8,004 bases of DNA from Bacteroidales bacterium (lineage in GTDB: Bacteria > Bacteroidota > Bacteroidia > Bacteroidales > VadinHA17). Shown here piece by piece: positions 1-7,073 of the stretch; position 1 is the first letter of the stretch; every line of letters begins with the position of its first letter. The position numbers and the translations under genes were made by a program. Below the pieces are notes generated by a model. It saw only the letters and a list, made by a program, of their open reading frames with translations. It did not search any database and was not told where the DNA came from. The stretch lies in contig JAFGXK010000009.1 of assembly GCA_016936695.1 (NCBI GenBank), forward strand, positions 1-8,004. Reading direction: 5' to 3'.

Positions 1-2
1 AG

Positions 3-167
3 TCAGGATCTTCATCTGTCCGGAACGATAAGTTATTTTACAGGGTGCCAGATGTGGTAAATGTAAAAATCTCAATTGGGAGTGAAGTGCTTAATTCAAC
101 ACGAAAACTTATTTATCAGTTCGGGGAAACAGTCAGATTGCCATCAAACTATGTTATTGACAGGTAA
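3..167 (+). CDS. C-terminal fragment of a DUF4831-like protein (partial at left edge)
   Basis: An open frame enters from the left edge and stops at TAA 165-167, giving the last 54 residues of a protein whose start lies outside the window. The visible tail contains a short YRVP motif, an alternating hydrophobic/polar stretch typical of beta strands (VNVKISIG), then YQFGETVRLP close to the end. This order (YRIP-like motif, beta strands, QFG, LP) is how I remember the C-terminus of DUF4831, an uncharacterised family largely confined to Bacteroidetes. The family assignment rests on that pattern alone, and no function can be given. The next gene is convergent (ends at 269), so this is the last gene of its transcript. 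An AT-rich inverted repeat follows at 174-192. Confidence 0.55.
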   Translation, partial: SGSSSVRNDKLFYRVPDVVNVKISIGSEVLNSTRKLIYQFGETVRLPSNYVIDR

Positions 168-173
168 AAGCAT

Positions 174-192
174 GTTATAACATTGTTATAAC
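174..192. repeat. Tandem palindromic octamer GTTATAAC-ATT-GTTATAAC
   Basis: The self-complementary octamer GTTATAAC occurs twice (174-181 and 185-192), separated by ATT, starting 7 bases after the stop of the upstream gene. The whole 19 bases can fold as a hairpin, but the stem is AT-rich and no T-run follows, so it is not a convincing intrinsic terminator. It could equally be a protein-binding site or chance. The repeat itself is directly visible; its function is unknown. Confidence 0.5.
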
Positions 193-268
193 GCACCTGT
201 AAATGAGTTTATAATTGATATTCAATCTGAAAGCTGTTTAAGATAGTATTGGGAAAGCCGCTTGTATG

Positions 269-793
269 CTACTCTATATTCCCTTTGAACGCTGCTGAAT
301 ATTCCTGAAAATTACTGGTTTCATATGCCTTGTCGGCAAAGAAACTGAGCAACAGCTCCATTTCTTTTGGCTGGCGGTAACCCGGAACGGGTGATACCTG
401 GAATTTGTCGTCCTTTTTTGTAAGGAAAACCACGGTAGGATAGGAAAGCTGACCATTCAGAAGAGCAACTGCGAGCTGGTGTGCCTTGCCGGCTTTGCCG
501 TCATTTGTGAATTTCTGTCCGAAGAAGGTAATCTCCTCCTTGCCCTCAGCATTGAATTTGACAGGATAGAATTTTTTGTTCAGAATTTCGGCAATAACCG
601 GATTTGTAAAAGTATCCTGATCCATTTTCTTGCACCACCCGCACCAGTCGGTATAGGCATCGATGAACATCGGCCTGAATGATTGCTTCGAAAGTTGTTC
701 AGCTTCCTGGATAGTATACCATTTTATTTCAGTCTGAGTAAAAGCGTTTAGTGTAAACGCTGTCAGTAAGGCTATTAAAAAGGACTTTTTCAT
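269..793 (-). CDS. Exported thioredoxin-like protein with CGWC active site
   Basis: A 174-residue protein of the thioredoxin fold, probably a periplasmic thiol-disulfide oxidoreductase or chaperone-like Trx. Residues 1-20 form a signal peptide: Lys-Lys near the start, a hydrophobic core, and likely cleavage around the AFTQ-TE segment. The mature part has the active site DWCGWCKKMD (Cys51 and Cys54) after the FIDAYTDW strand, and the conserved cis-proline in SYPT (Pro119). The WCGWCKKM form is typical of the Thioredoxin_7/DsbD-gamma-like group rather than of cytosolic TrxA (WCGPC). I chose the start at 793 because it places the signal peptide at the N-terminus. The frame is open a further 24 codons to 865, but that extension is not signal-like. 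No Shine-Dalgarno sequence is visible, as is usual in Bacteroidota. It diverges from the MFS gene across 197 bases. The physiological partner is unknown. Confidence 0.85.
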   Translation of the reverse strand: MKKSFLIALLTAFTLNAFTQTEIKWYTIQEAEQLSKQSFRPMFIDAYTDWCGWCKKMDQDTFTNPVIAEILNKKFYPVKFNAEGKEEITFFGQKFTNDGKAGKAHQLAVALLNGQLSYPTVVFLTKKDDKFQVSPVPGYRQPKEMELLLSFFADKAYETSNFQEYSAAFKGNIE

Positions 794-990
794 ACGTTTG
801 CTCTGAAGGATAAAAAATATATTTAAGTTTTCAATAAGTGATTTTCTCCCAAATTGCCTGTCCAAAGCGGATTTTCACCAGTATAAACGGTAAAACAACA
901 TTTTATGTTCATTTTAACCATATAAATTCAGGATTATCACAGAAATATTTTTCTACATTTACCGGTCCTAAAAACAAACTGACCTTTTAA

Positions 991-2373
991 ATGGAAACAA
1001 TTACCAATACTTTGCGCGACTCTAAGGCAGCACGATGGACTGCCCTTGCAGTAGTTGCTTTTACAATGCTTTGCGGTTACTGGTTAACCGATGTAATGGC
1101 GCCTCTGAAACCCATGCTTGAGAAAGAGCTTTTGTGGAACAGTGCTGAATACGGATTCTTTACGAGTGCTTACGGGTGGTTCAATGTGTTCCTGCTCATG
1201 CTTATTCTTGGCGGAATCATTCTCGACAAGATGGGTGTAAGGTTTACCGGTATTATGTCGACTACAATAATGGTATTGGGAACCGCGATAAAATTCTGGG
1301 CCATTTCAACTCATTCTCTCGATGGGCAAACACTTCTGGGAATGAAAGCTCAGGTTGTAATTGCCGGTCTTGGATTTGCAATCTTTGGAGTCGGGGTGGA
1401 AACTGCCGGCATAACTGTGTCGAAGATCATTGTCAAATGGTTCAAGGGAAAGGAGCTGGCACTTGCAATGGGGCTGGAAATGGCCACGGCAAGGATAGGA
1501 ACAACGATGGCACTTGTTACTTCTGTTCCGATTGCCAGGGCTTTAGGCGGGGTTTCCAAGCCGATTCTTGTATGTCTTATCATGCTCTGTATCGGAATGA
1601 TCTCATTCATCGTATACACTTTCATGGACAAAAAACTCGACAAATCGATAGCTGACGAGTTAAAAAGGAGTGAATCAAAAGAAAGCGAAGAGTCATTCAG
1701 CATAAAGGATATCTGGTTAATTATAAATAACAAGGGATGGTGGTACATTGCACTTTTATGCGTTTTGTTCTACTCGGCTGTATTTCCCTTCTTAAAGTAT
1801 GCATCCGATCTTATGGTAAATAAATTCGGTGTTGATCCCGAGCTTGCTGGTATCATTCCCGGAATGCTTCCTTTCGGCACCATGATTCTGACACCGCTGT
1901 TTGGTAATCTTTATGACCGGAAGGGGAAGGGAGCCTCCATAATGATCCTCGGAGCTCTTCTTCTGATATTTGTTCATGCGATGTTTTCAATTCCCTTTCT
2001 CAGGGCCACTCCGATTGCCATTGTACTTATAATCATACTGGGAATAGGTTTTTCGCTTGTGCCATCAGCAATGTGGCCCTCGGTACCGAAGATCATCCCC
2101 GAGAAGCAGCTGGGAACAGCCTATGCACTTATATTCTGGGTTCAGAATATAGGACTTATGGGTGTTCCTGCGCTTATAGGATGGGTTCTTAACAAATATT
2201 GCATAACCGGGACATACCTGATCGACGGTTCACCGGTTCCAAGCTATAACTACACCCTGCCGATGATTATATTCACAAGCTTCGGGGTTATTGCCCTCCT
2301 GTTTGCAGTTCTGCTTAAGGCAGAGGATAAGAAAAAGGGATATGGTCTGGAGATGCCTAACATCAAAAAGTAA
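991..2373 (+). CDS. Major facilitator superfamily transporter, MFSD1-like (putative dipeptide transporter)
   Basis: A 460-residue inner-membrane protein with about 12 hydrophobic segments in two halves, joined by a charged loop at residues 212-238 (DKKLDKS... to ESKESEESF). MFS signature loops are visible: GGIILDKMGVRFTG after TM2 (74-87) and FGNLYDRKGKG in the second half (304-314). Several blocks resemble, from memory, animal MFSD1: WFKGKELALAMGL (150-162) followed by ARIGTT (167-172), FYSAVFPF (260-267), and AMWPSVPKIIPEKQLGTAY (360-378). MFSD1 is established as a lysosomal dipeptide uniporter; extending dipeptide transport to this bacterial protein is inference. Automated annotation may call such proteins a generic MFS or nitrate/nitrite-type transporter. 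The gene stands alone on its strand and ends at the terminator at 2389-2425. A dipeptidase gene (3547-5004) lies nearby on the same strand but in a separate transcript. MFS membership is near certain; the subfamily is moderately sure. Confidence 0.85.
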   Translation: METITNTLRDSKAARWTALAVVAFTMLCGYWLTDVMAPLKPMLEKELLWNSAEYGFFTSAYGWFNVFLLMLILGGIILDKMGVRFTGIMSTTIMVLGTAIKFWAISTHSLDGQTLLGMKAQVVIAGLGFAIFGVGVETAGITVSKIIVKWFKGKELALAMGLEMATARIGTTMALVTSVPIARALGGVSKPILVCLIMLCIGMISFIVYTFMDKKLDKSIADELKRSESKESEESFSIKDIWLIINNKGWWYIALLCVLFYSAVFPFLKYASDLMVNKFGVDPELAGIIPGMLPFGTMILTPLFGNLYDRKGKGASIMILGALLLIFVHAMFSIPFLRATPIAIVLIIILGIGFSLVPSAMWPSVPKIIPEKQLGTAYALIFWVQNIGLMGVPALIGWVLNKYCITGTYLIDGSPVPSYNYTLPMIIFTSFGVIALLFAVLLKAEDKKKGYGLEMPNIKK

Positions 2374-2388
2374 AATTACAGGGCTTAC

Positions 2389-2425
2389 AAAAAAAGGATC
2401 GCTTGATGAGGCGATCCTTTTTTTT
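2389..2425. terminator. Bidirectional rho-independent terminator
   Basis: A GC-centred stem (GGATCGC paired with GCGATCC) is extended by a run of A on the left and a run of T on the right, around an 8-base loop TTGATGAG. Read on the plus strand, the 3' arm ends in eight Ts and lies 16 bases after the MFS stop codon. Read on the minus strand, the A-run becomes a T-run about 50 bases after the DUF47 stop. It should therefore terminate both convergent transcripts. Confidence 0.88.
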
Positions 2426-2472
2426 GTCCGGCTGAACAACTAAACTGAAAATTCTGCAGCAGGAAAGACTTT

Positions 2473-3123
2473 TCAGGCCATTTTAATAAGAATGGACTTA
2501 ATTGTATCCGATACATCCTCTTCCTCGTCCACACATCTTTCAAGGATCTCAAGAATTTTATTGTTCTTCAGAAGTTCTGACGGATCCTTCTCTTGCTCAA
2601 ACAGCTCTGAGACAGCAACGAAATAGTAATCGTCAGCCTTATGCTCTATATCCTTGATACGGTCGCATGCCCGGGTAATCTCTTCTTTGTTGGCTGCTGC
2701 GTCGTTCAGGCAATGGATGCAGATTTTTATTTCTTTTGCTCCCTCAAGAATCATTCTGGCCATCTCCCCATAAACAGGAAGGAGATTTTTAGGTTTATAG
2801 AGGCATATCCTCCTGCTTATGCCGTTGATTGAATCAACCACATTATCAATGTTTGCTGTCAGTTCATGAATATCTTCCCTGTCAAAAGGTGTGATGAACG
2901 ACTTATTGAGCTGGTGGTAGGTAGTGTCGGTAATCTCGTCCCCGATATGTTCCACCTCCTTTATCTGCTGATAAATCCTTTCGTGGTCGGTCTGATCCGT
3001 TGTGGAAAGGAGTTCTATGAGAAGTTCAGCTGCTTTGACAAGGTTGGCAGCATCTTTCTCGAACAAAGGATAAAAGGAATGGTCTTTCGGAACAAAGAAC
3101 TTGAGAAACTTATCGATATTCAT
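2473..3123 (-). CDS. PhoU-like DUF47 family protein, PiT permease partner
   Basis: A 216-residue, almost wholly alpha-helical cytosolic protein of the DUF47/PhoU-like family, matching the family's usual length of roughly 205-220. PhoU-type acidic metal-binding motifs recur in the two helical halves: EVEHIGDE (56-63) with TPFDREDI (78-85), then IKDIEHKADD (156-165) with the acidic run VDEEEDV (198-204). Family members usually sit beside a PiT-type inorganic phosphate permease and are thought to regulate it. Here the gene follows the PiT remnant (3155-3377), with 31 bases between the remnant's stop and this ATG, exactly the expected operon order. The DUF47 frame is intact and shows no decay, although its permease is broken. 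No Shine-Dalgarno is seen. Transcription ends at the shared terminator 2389-2425. The assignment is firm; the regulatory role is known only by analogy. Confidence 0.9.
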   Translation of the reverse strand: MNIDKFLKFFVPKDHSFYPLFEKDAANLVKAAELLIELLSTTDQTDHERIYQQIKEVEHIGDEITDTTYHQLNKSFITPFDREDIHELTANIDNVVDSINGISRRICLYKPKNLLPVYGEMARMILEGAKEIKICIHCLNDAAANKEEITRACDRIKDIEHKADDYYFVAVSELFEQEKDPSELLKNNKILEILERCVDEEEDVSDTIKSILIKMA

Positions 3124-3154
3124 ATTTTGGAATTTTGAGTGTTAATAATATTTA

Positions 3155-3377
3155 TCATGGAAGTATCCATTTAAGCAGAAAGAAAATCAAAGCTCCGAAG
3201 GCACCGGACACCGGTATTGTCAGTATTCATGCGTAGAATATTTAGCGTTACGCCCCGTTTAACTGCCGAAAGGACTTTGGTTGATACTACAGTGGCTATT
3301 GAATTTGCCGAATCATGGAATCCGTTAATAAAGTCAAACACAAGAACCAATCCGACAATAATATACAAAAACGTCAT
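3155..3377 (-). pseudogene. Broken PiT-family inorganic phosphate permease (internal deletion, frameshift, premature stop)
   Basis: The first ~36 codons from ATG 3377 give the PiT N-terminal signature: a hydrophobic helix, then FDFINGFHDSANSIATVV and STKVL. Intact permeases of this type run to more than 300 residues, but here the sequence passes straight into SAVKRGVTLNIL, which matches the segment just before the last membrane helix. The final helix is still readable in another frame: ILTIPVSGAFGALIFF then LLKWILP, ending at TGA 3155-3157. Entering that frame requires a net one-base shift between about 3230 and 3237, and TGA at 3227-3229 sits where the family has the Trp of a (W)AW(I/V)LTIP motif. 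The remnant thus carries a large internal deletion, a frameshift and a nonsense codon. Read in the starting frame it would give only 68 residues, ending at 3171. The DUF47 partner follows directly. A misassembly or sequencing error is the main alternative. Confidence 0.85.
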
Positions 3378-3546
3378 TTGAAGCCTGTTTGAGTTAACAA
3401 CTTTTATTTATTAGCAGAATTGGCTGGTTTGGAATGATTTAAGATCCTTGGTCATAAGGTTCTGATATTTTGATCAGGTGCCCAAAATTATAAAAATATT
3501 ATTACTTTTATGAATTAATCATTCTAAAATTAAAAAACATAACCAT

Positions 3547-5004
3547 ATGAATGACATACGACAACTTGAACCAAAGCCTCTGTGGGGCTTCTTTCATCAG
3601 ATTACACAGATCCCTCGTCCATCGAAGAAGGAAAAGCTTATTGCTGAATATATGGTGAAATTTGCATCCGGTCACAAGCTTGAAACTATAGTCGACAAGA
3701 CCGGGAACGTTATAATAAGAAAGCCTGCCACGAAAGGCATGGAAAACCGAAAGGGAGTTGTCCTGCAGGCTCATCTCGACATGGTTCCGCAAAAGAACAG
3801 CGACAAAAAGCACGATTTTGAGAAGGATCCCATCGAAACGATTATCGATGGCGAATGGGTCAGGGCGAACGGTACAACACTTGGTGCCGACAACGGTATT
3901 GGTGTTGCAGCAGCAATGGCCATTCTGGCTTCAAAGGATATTCCTCATGGTCCGCTGGAAGTACTTCTTACAATAGATGAAGAGACCGGCATGACAGGTG
4001 CTTTCGGGCTTAAAAAGGGATTGCTGCACGGCGATATTCTCTTGAATCTGGATTCAGAGGACGAAGGAGAACTTTATGTTGGCTGCGCCGGAGGGATTGA
4101 TGTTGCTGCGATAAAAAAGTATAGTGAGGTAAAGACTCCTGCAGGGATGGCTGCATATCATATAACCGCCTTAGGTTTGAAAGGCGGACATTCCGGACTG
4201 GATATTCCACTGGGCAGGGCAAACTCTAACAAGATCATGTTCAGGTTTCTGATGCAGGCCGAATCCGATTTTAAAATAAGGCTGGCGGAAGCCGCCGGAG
4301 GAGACCTCAGGAATGCAATTCCGCGTGAATCGCATGCTGTAGTTGTAGTTCCAAAGAAAAGCGCCGTTGAATTCGAGAAGTTTGTTAAGAGCTATGAGAA
4401 GATGTACAGGAATGAGTTTGCCGACACGGAACCGACCCTGTCATTTAAATGCAAAGAGACTGTGCTTCCGGAAAAAGTAATGAGCAAAGAGGACCAGTTC
4501 GGGATTATACGTGCCGTGTTTGCCTGTCCCAACGGTGTTCAGAGGATGAGTCAGGCGATGAAAGGGCTTGTTGAAACATCAAACAACCTTGCAATAGTGA
4601 AATGCCGGAACGGCAAATTCGAAGCTTATAACCTTACCAGGAGTTCGGTTGATTCGTCAAAAGAATCGACAGCTTGGAAGATTGCAGCAGTATTTCATCT
4701 GATTGATGCCAAAGTGACCTTGTCGGGAAGTTACCCGGGATGGAAACCCAATATGGAATCACCCATCCTTAAAACAATGAGCGGGGTTTACAATAAGTTG
4801 TACAAGCGGATCCCCGACATTAAGGCAATTCATGCAGGTCTCGAATGCGGACTCCTCGGAGGTGTGTATCCAAAACTTGATATGATCTCCTTCGGACCGA
4901 CGATAAGATATCCGCACAGTCCCGATGAAAAAGTACATATTGAATCAGTAGGAAAATTTTTCAATTTTCTTTGTGCCACGTTAAAAGAGGTACCTGCGAA
5001 ATAA
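3547..5004 (+). CDS. pepD: Cytosolic non-specific dipeptidase (aminoacyl-histidine dipeptidase), M20 family
   Basis: A 485-residue dizinc metallopeptidase that hydrolyses dipeptides, including Xaa-His types such as carnosine, in the cytosol. The length matches the PepD family (about 485). Metal and catalytic residues can be placed from the motifs: His76 and Asp78 in LQAHLDMVP, bridging Asp115 in LGADNGIG, the general base and zinc Glu pair 145-146 in IDEETGMTGA, Asp169 in LNLDSEDEGE, and the last zinc His457 in YPHSPDE. The GGHSGLDI segment begins the lid/dimerisation domain between the two halves of the catalytic domain. There is no signal peptide, as expected for a cytosolic enzyme. The start at 3547 gives the standard N-terminus (LEPKPLWGFFHQITQIPRPS). 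It diverges from the PiT remnant across 169 bases. Its stop lies only 8 bases from the convergent stop of the biotin carrier gene, with no terminator hairpin between them. Confidence 0.95.
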   Translation: MNDIRQLEPKPLWGFFHQITQIPRPSKKEKLIAEYMVKFASGHKLETIVDKTGNVIIRKPATKGMENRKGVVLQAHLDMVPQKNSDKKHDFEKDPIETIIDGEWVRANGTTLGADNGIGVAAAMAILASKDIPHGPLEVLLTIDEETGMTGAFGLKKGLLHGDILLNLDSEDEGELYVGCAGGIDVAAIKKYSEVKTPAGMAAYHITALGLKGGHSGLDIPLGRANSNKIMFRFLMQAESDFKIRLAEAAGGDLRNAIPRESHAVVVVPKKSAVEFEKFVKSYEKMYRNEFADTEPTLSFKCKETVLPEKVMSKEDQFGIIRAVFACPNGVQRMSQAMKGLVETSNNLAIVKCRNGKFEAYNLTRSSVDSSKESTAWKIAAVFHLIDAKVTLSGSYPGWKPNMESPILKTMSGVYNKLYKRIPDIKAIHAGLECGLLGGVYPKLDMISFGPTIRYPHSPDEKVHIESVGKFFNFLCATLKEVPAK

Positions 5005-5012
5005 AAGAGAGT

Positions 5013-5543
5013 TTATTCGACCTTTATTTCGATCAACAGATCATCTTTCATAACGTTTGTTCCGCTTTTGGCGAGAACACTGGTTATGTGACCGTTTACA
5101 GGCGACTGGATCTCATTTTGCATTTTCATGGCTTCAAGTACAAGCAGGGGTTCTCCGCGAAGCACGCCAGATCCTTCCCTGACAAGGACATCTATTATCT
5201 TTCCGGGCATTGGAGCTTTAATTAATTCCGATCCGGTCTTTCCCTCGGAAGTTTTGAGAACTTTCATTCGCTTCAGAGAAAAAGGAGTTTCAATGGTGAA
5301 AGTATAGCTTATGTCATTAAACAATATCTCATACCGGTTCTGCCGCGACCTAACGATATCCACCGGATATTTCCTGTTCTTCCACAGAATATAGGTGCCG
5401 TACTTATCATCTGATTTGAGTTTGACCTCATAGCTTCTTTTCCCTATCCTGATTGTATGTTTCAGCGGCAGGGAGAAAGAAAACTTCCTGTTCTCGGATG
5501 AAAGTGCGTAGAGTTTTTTTATTTCAGGCTTATCTTCGTTCAT
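5013..5543 (-). CDS. Biotin carboxyl carrier protein of an acyl-CoA carboxylase
   Basis: A 176-residue protein that carries biotin between the carboxylase and carboxyltransferase active sites. The C-terminal ~70 residues are a biotinyl domain: APMPGKI (110-116) opens it, and the biotinylation site EAMKM (137-141) puts biotin on Lys140, with the closing strands at GHITSVLAKSGTNV. Residues ~20-90 form a beta-rich region with repeated short strands (IRIGKRSYEVKL, YILWKNRKYPVDIV, YEILFNDISYTFTI). This recalls the BT/interaction domain that tethers carrier to carboxylase in propionyl-CoA carboxylase alpha chains, an assignment that is only inferred. It is the last gene of the operon: 14 bases separate it from the biotin carboxylase stop, and its own stop faces that of pepD 8 bases away. 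Biotinylation would need a biotin ligase from elsewhere in the genome. It is distinct from classic AccB, which has an Ala/Pro-rich linker that is absent here. Confidence 0.92.
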   Translation of the reverse strand: MNEDKPEIKKLYALSSENRKFSFSLPLKHTIRIGKRSYEVKLKSDDKYGTYILWKNRKYPVDIVRSRQNRYEILFNDISYTFTIETPFSLKRMKVLKTSEGKTGSELIKAPMPGKIIDVLVREGSGVLRGEPLLVLEAMKMQNEIQSPVNGHITSVLAKSGTNVMKDDLLIEIKVE

Positions 5544-5557
5544 GAACGCTGAGAATT

Positions 5558-7063
5558 TTAAAACTGATTGATTCTTTTATTCAACAGCCACGGGCTCATC
5601 TCCCTGCCATTCTCATAATCAGGGCTGACGCTCTTTTCTGTGAGGTTTTCATCGACAAACAGGCTTGTTGTCAGCCATGCTGCAAGCATCTCCTCGTATT
5701 CGCTGTTCAGGTAATATTTTTCGAGATCCTTTTCAATAAAAGCCGTTGTGAAGGTGCCGTTGATAAACTTCGGATTTCTGACAAGCATCCTGAAGAAGGG
5801 GAGGGTAGTCTTCACGCCTTTGATCCATACTTTGTCGAGCGCCAGTTTGCATTTCCTGATGGCGTCCTTCCTGTCGTTTCCTGTAATTATAAGTTTTGCA
5901 ATCATCGAATCGTAGCTCGACACTATTGCCGATCCGGCCCGTACTCCGGTGTCAGTCCTAACATAAGGTTCCGACGGAAGGATGAGTTTCTCAATTTTTC
6001 CGGGATCGGGGGCAAAACCCGATTGCACATCTTCTGCATTGATTCTGCATTCTATGGCCCATCCTTTTATTTTGATATCCTCCTGTTTAAATCCAAGTGC
6101 TTCACCGCGGGCAACACGGATCTGTTGTTCAATCAGATCAATTCCGGTGATCATTTCCGTAACCGGGTGTTCAACCTGGATCCGGGTGTTCATCTCCATA
6201 AAGTAGAAATTCCTTTCTGAGTCGAGAAGGAATTCAACAGTCCCGGCGGAGTAATAACCCACAGTGCGGGCAATTTTGACAGCCATGTTGCCCATTTCAT
6301 TTCTGAGATCCTCATCGAGAGCTGAAGAAGGAGCCTCCTCGAGCAGTTTCTGGTGTTTTCGCTGAATTGAGCACTCTCTTTCGCCAAGATGAACGATATT
6401 GCCTTTCGTATCGCCAAGGATCTGAAATTCTATGTGCTTGGGATTCTCTATGTACTTCTCTATGAAAACAGAAGGATCGTTGAATGCTTTCTCCGCTTCC
6501 TTGCTGGCAATAAGGAACATTTTCTCCATTTCTTCAGGCTTTCTGACAATCCTCATTCCGCGTCCGCCTCCACCCGATGCGGCCTTTATGATGACCGGAT
6601 AACCAATCAACTGTGCTACACCTGCAGCTTCTTCCTCGTTCCCGATATTCCCCTGACTTCCCATAGCCATGGGTATGCCCTGTTTCATGGCAAGTTCACG
6701 TGCAATGGTTTTGTTGCCCATCTTGTAGATGGCATCGGGTGAGGGACCAATGAAAATGATCTTGTTGTCGAGGCATTTCTGTGCGAAGTAGGCATTTTCT
6801 GCCAGAAATCCGTAACCCGGATGGAGTGCATCTGATTTTGTTTCAAGCGCTATTTCAATCAGCCTGCCTATATTCAGAAAAACAGGGATCTCGTCAGTTT
6901 CTCCGGTATTTTCATAAACAACATCAGCAAGTGAAAGGTATAAAGCATCCGGTTCGTTTGCATTCCTGATGACCACCGTTTCGATGCTCATCTCTCGTGC
7001 CGTGTTTATTATCCGTACCGCTATTTCACCCCGGTTTGCTATGAGTAATCTCTTGATCATCAT
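5558..7063 (-). CDS. Biotin carboxylase subunit of an acetyl-/propionyl-CoA carboxylase
   Basis: A 501-residue ATP-grasp enzyme that carboxylates the biotin on the carrier protein using bicarbonate and ATP. The N-terminal domain begins LIANRGEIAVRII (7-19) and includes the conserved HPGYGFLAEN (81-90). The ATP-grasp glycine loop is KAASGGGGRGM (160-170). Nucleotide, bicarbonate and biotin-site residues lie in GERECSIQRKHQK (227-239; Cys231, His237, Lys239) and in EMNTRIQVEHPVTE (290-303), with the catalytic Arg294. The C-terminal domain contains ECRINAEDV (338-346). About 50 residues follow the core, absent from E. coli-type AccC (about 449 residues), but there is no fused biotinyl domain. 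Start choice is between adjacent ATGs at 7063 and 7060; either leaves the protein essentially unchanged. It lies 10 bases after the carboxyltransferase stop and 14 before the carrier gene, so the three are co-transcribed. Confidence 0.95.
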   Translation of the reverse strand: MMIKRLLIANRGEIAVRIINTAREMSIETVVIRNANEPDALYLSLADVVYENTGETDEIPVFLNIGRLIEIALETKSDALHPGYGFLAENAYFAQKCLDNKIIFIGPSPDAIYKMGNKTIARELAMKQGIPMAMGSQGNIGNEEEAAGVAQLIGYPVIIKAASGGGGRGMRIVRKPEEMEKMFLIASKEAEKAFNDPSVFIEKYIENPKHIEFQILGDTKGNIVHLGERECSIQRKHQKLLEEAPSSALDEDLRNEMGNMAVKIARTVGYYSAGTVEFLLDSERNFYFMEMNTRIQVEHPVTEMITGIDLIEQQIRVARGEALGFKQEDIKIKGWAIECRINAEDVQSGFAPDPGKIEKLILPSEPYVRTDTGVRAGSAIVSSYDSMIAKLIITGNDRKDAIRKCKLALDKVWIKGVKTTLPFFRMLVRNPKFINGTFTTAFIEKDLEKYYLNSEYEEMLAAWLTTSLFVDENLTEKSVSPDYENGREMSPWLLNKRINQF

Positions 7064-7073
7064 GTTTCAGGTC

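Noticed and set aside
794..865. 24-codon N-terminal extension of the thioredoxin-like gene to an ATG at 865
   Set aside because: It would place a signal peptide (MKKSFLIALL...) in the middle of the protein. The start at 793 gives a standard exported protein.
954..961. TACATTTA as a Bacteroidetes-type -7 promoter box for the MFS gene
   Set aside because: It resembles the TAnnTTTG consensus, but the last base differs and no TTG element lies 19-21 bases upstream. The same holds for TACTTTTA at 3503-3510 before pepD, so neither is called.
1176..1748. Overlapping frames on both strands inside the MFS gene
   Set aside because: They lie wholly within a well-supported gene and show low-complexity or implausible composition with no recognisable domain.
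3171..3377. A genuine 68-residue small membrane protein
   Set aside because: Its first part is the PiT N-terminus, and its last 20 residues are the shifted reading of the PiT final helix, so it is a broken gene rather than a novel small protein.
3378..3546. Possible riboswitch or small RNA in the 169-base divergent gap
   Set aside because: I found only AT-rich sequence, with no stable hairpin, terminator or recognisable motif.
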